A stretch of 53,457 nucleotides of DNA, from the NCBI GenBank assembly GCA_949296415.1, contig CASFQC010000012.1:1-53457 (forward strand). The letters are read 5' to 3'. Numbering within the stretch: the stretch's first letter is position 1; every line of letters starts with the position of its first letter. Source of the DNA: an uncultured Bacteroides sp. (GTDB lineage Bacteria; Bacteroidota; Bacteroidia; Bacteroidales; Bacteroidaceae). Positions 53,296-53,457 of this stretch are shown here, one piece after another. Under the pieces are notes generated by a model that was given only the letters and a program-made list of their open reading frames with translations, was not told the origin of the DNA and did not search any database. A program made the translations under genes and the position numbers.

Positions 53296-53457
53296 AGAGC
53301 CTGTTTAAATTTTCCTCTTTAAGATTTTTATTCAGCCTCTTTTGAGCCTCTTTTCGGCCTCTTTTCCTGTTCTTATTCGTCACGTAGCCCGCTACGCTCC
53401 TCATAACAACCGGAAAATATCCTCGGAAACAGCCCTCAAAATAAGGCTGAGCAAAAT
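53296..53457. mobile_element. MITE-like palindromic element, second copy (cut by window edge)
   Basis: Starts AGAGCCTGTTTAAATTTTCC and contains the same central CACGTAGCCCGCTACGCT as the copy at 20482-20656, followed by related sequence to the edge of the window. The right terminal repeat is not in the window. It begins 14 bp upstream of the AAA+ start codon, so the promoter of that gene must lie within or beyond it. Confidence 0.7.

Overview
The window looks like a chromosomal segment of a gut-type member of the Bacteroidales (Bacteroidaceae or a close relative). The evidence is the set of families (BACON-M43 lipoprotein, Omp28, DUF6029, DUF2723/GT117, DUF3098, DUF4136, DUF4861, DUF5715, DUF6175, M60), many lipoproteins with an acidic stretch after the lipid Cys, and repeated TAnnTTTG promoter -7 boxes typical of the phylum. 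GC content is visibly above 50 percent, except in an AT-richer patch at about 44.6-45.7 kb. I see no rRNA, CRISPR array, integrase or intact insertion sequence. Two tRNA genes (Met-CAT, Gln-TTG) are present.

Layout. 0.4-7.8 kb: a minus-strand surface cluster (886-aa lipoprotein, TlpA thioredoxin, DUF6029 outer-membrane protein, Omp28 thioredoxin-fold lipoprotein, M43 metalloprotease). 8.5-13.9 kb: a minus-strand housekeeping run (methyltransferase, ftsX, DUF3098, uppP, truB, queA, folK) ending in a strong terminator. 14.2-20.3 kb: xre-cupin regulator, acyl-CoA synthetase, inositol-phosphatase-like, comF and GH3. 20.8-26.5 kb (plus): EamA transporter, GT117/DUF2723 and polysaccharide deacetylase. 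26.5-29.6 kb (minus): DUF4861, KduD-like dehydrogenase, DUF5715. 30.5-38.6 kb (plus): YfhO, a three-gene secreted/envelope cluster ending in DUF6175, and a GH27 alpha-galactosidase. 38.7-42.7 kb (minus): metallophosphoesterase, M60 mucinase-like peptidase, outer-membrane barrel, DUF4136 lipoprotein. 42.8-45.7 kb: an accessory patch with an HExxH protein, an LRR/TPR lipoprotein broken at a CTTT repeat, and a collapsed second copy of the same module. 46.3-48.0 kb (plus): mtnN-luxS-GNAT. 48.0-53.3 kb (minus): RecQ-like helicase and a CbbX-like AAA+ protein.

The main non-gene signals are: (1) a family of about 460-bp intergenic repeats in three copies (21.74, 29.84 and 45.72 kb), each with the same end pointing at a downstream promoter and gene start, and each retaining an ungapped open frame; (2) a MITE-like, about 175-bp imperfect palindrome at 20.48 kb with a second copy entering the right edge of the window; (3) an 83-bp promoter-plus-leader sequence duplicated upstream of the kduD-like and DUF5715 genes; (4) the frame-disrupting simple repeats in the 43-45.6 kb module. 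The best candidates for an undescribed system are the HExxH/LRR module and the three-gene envelope cluster at 33.4-36.8 kb. All functions come from reading motifs and family resemblance by eye, with no database search.
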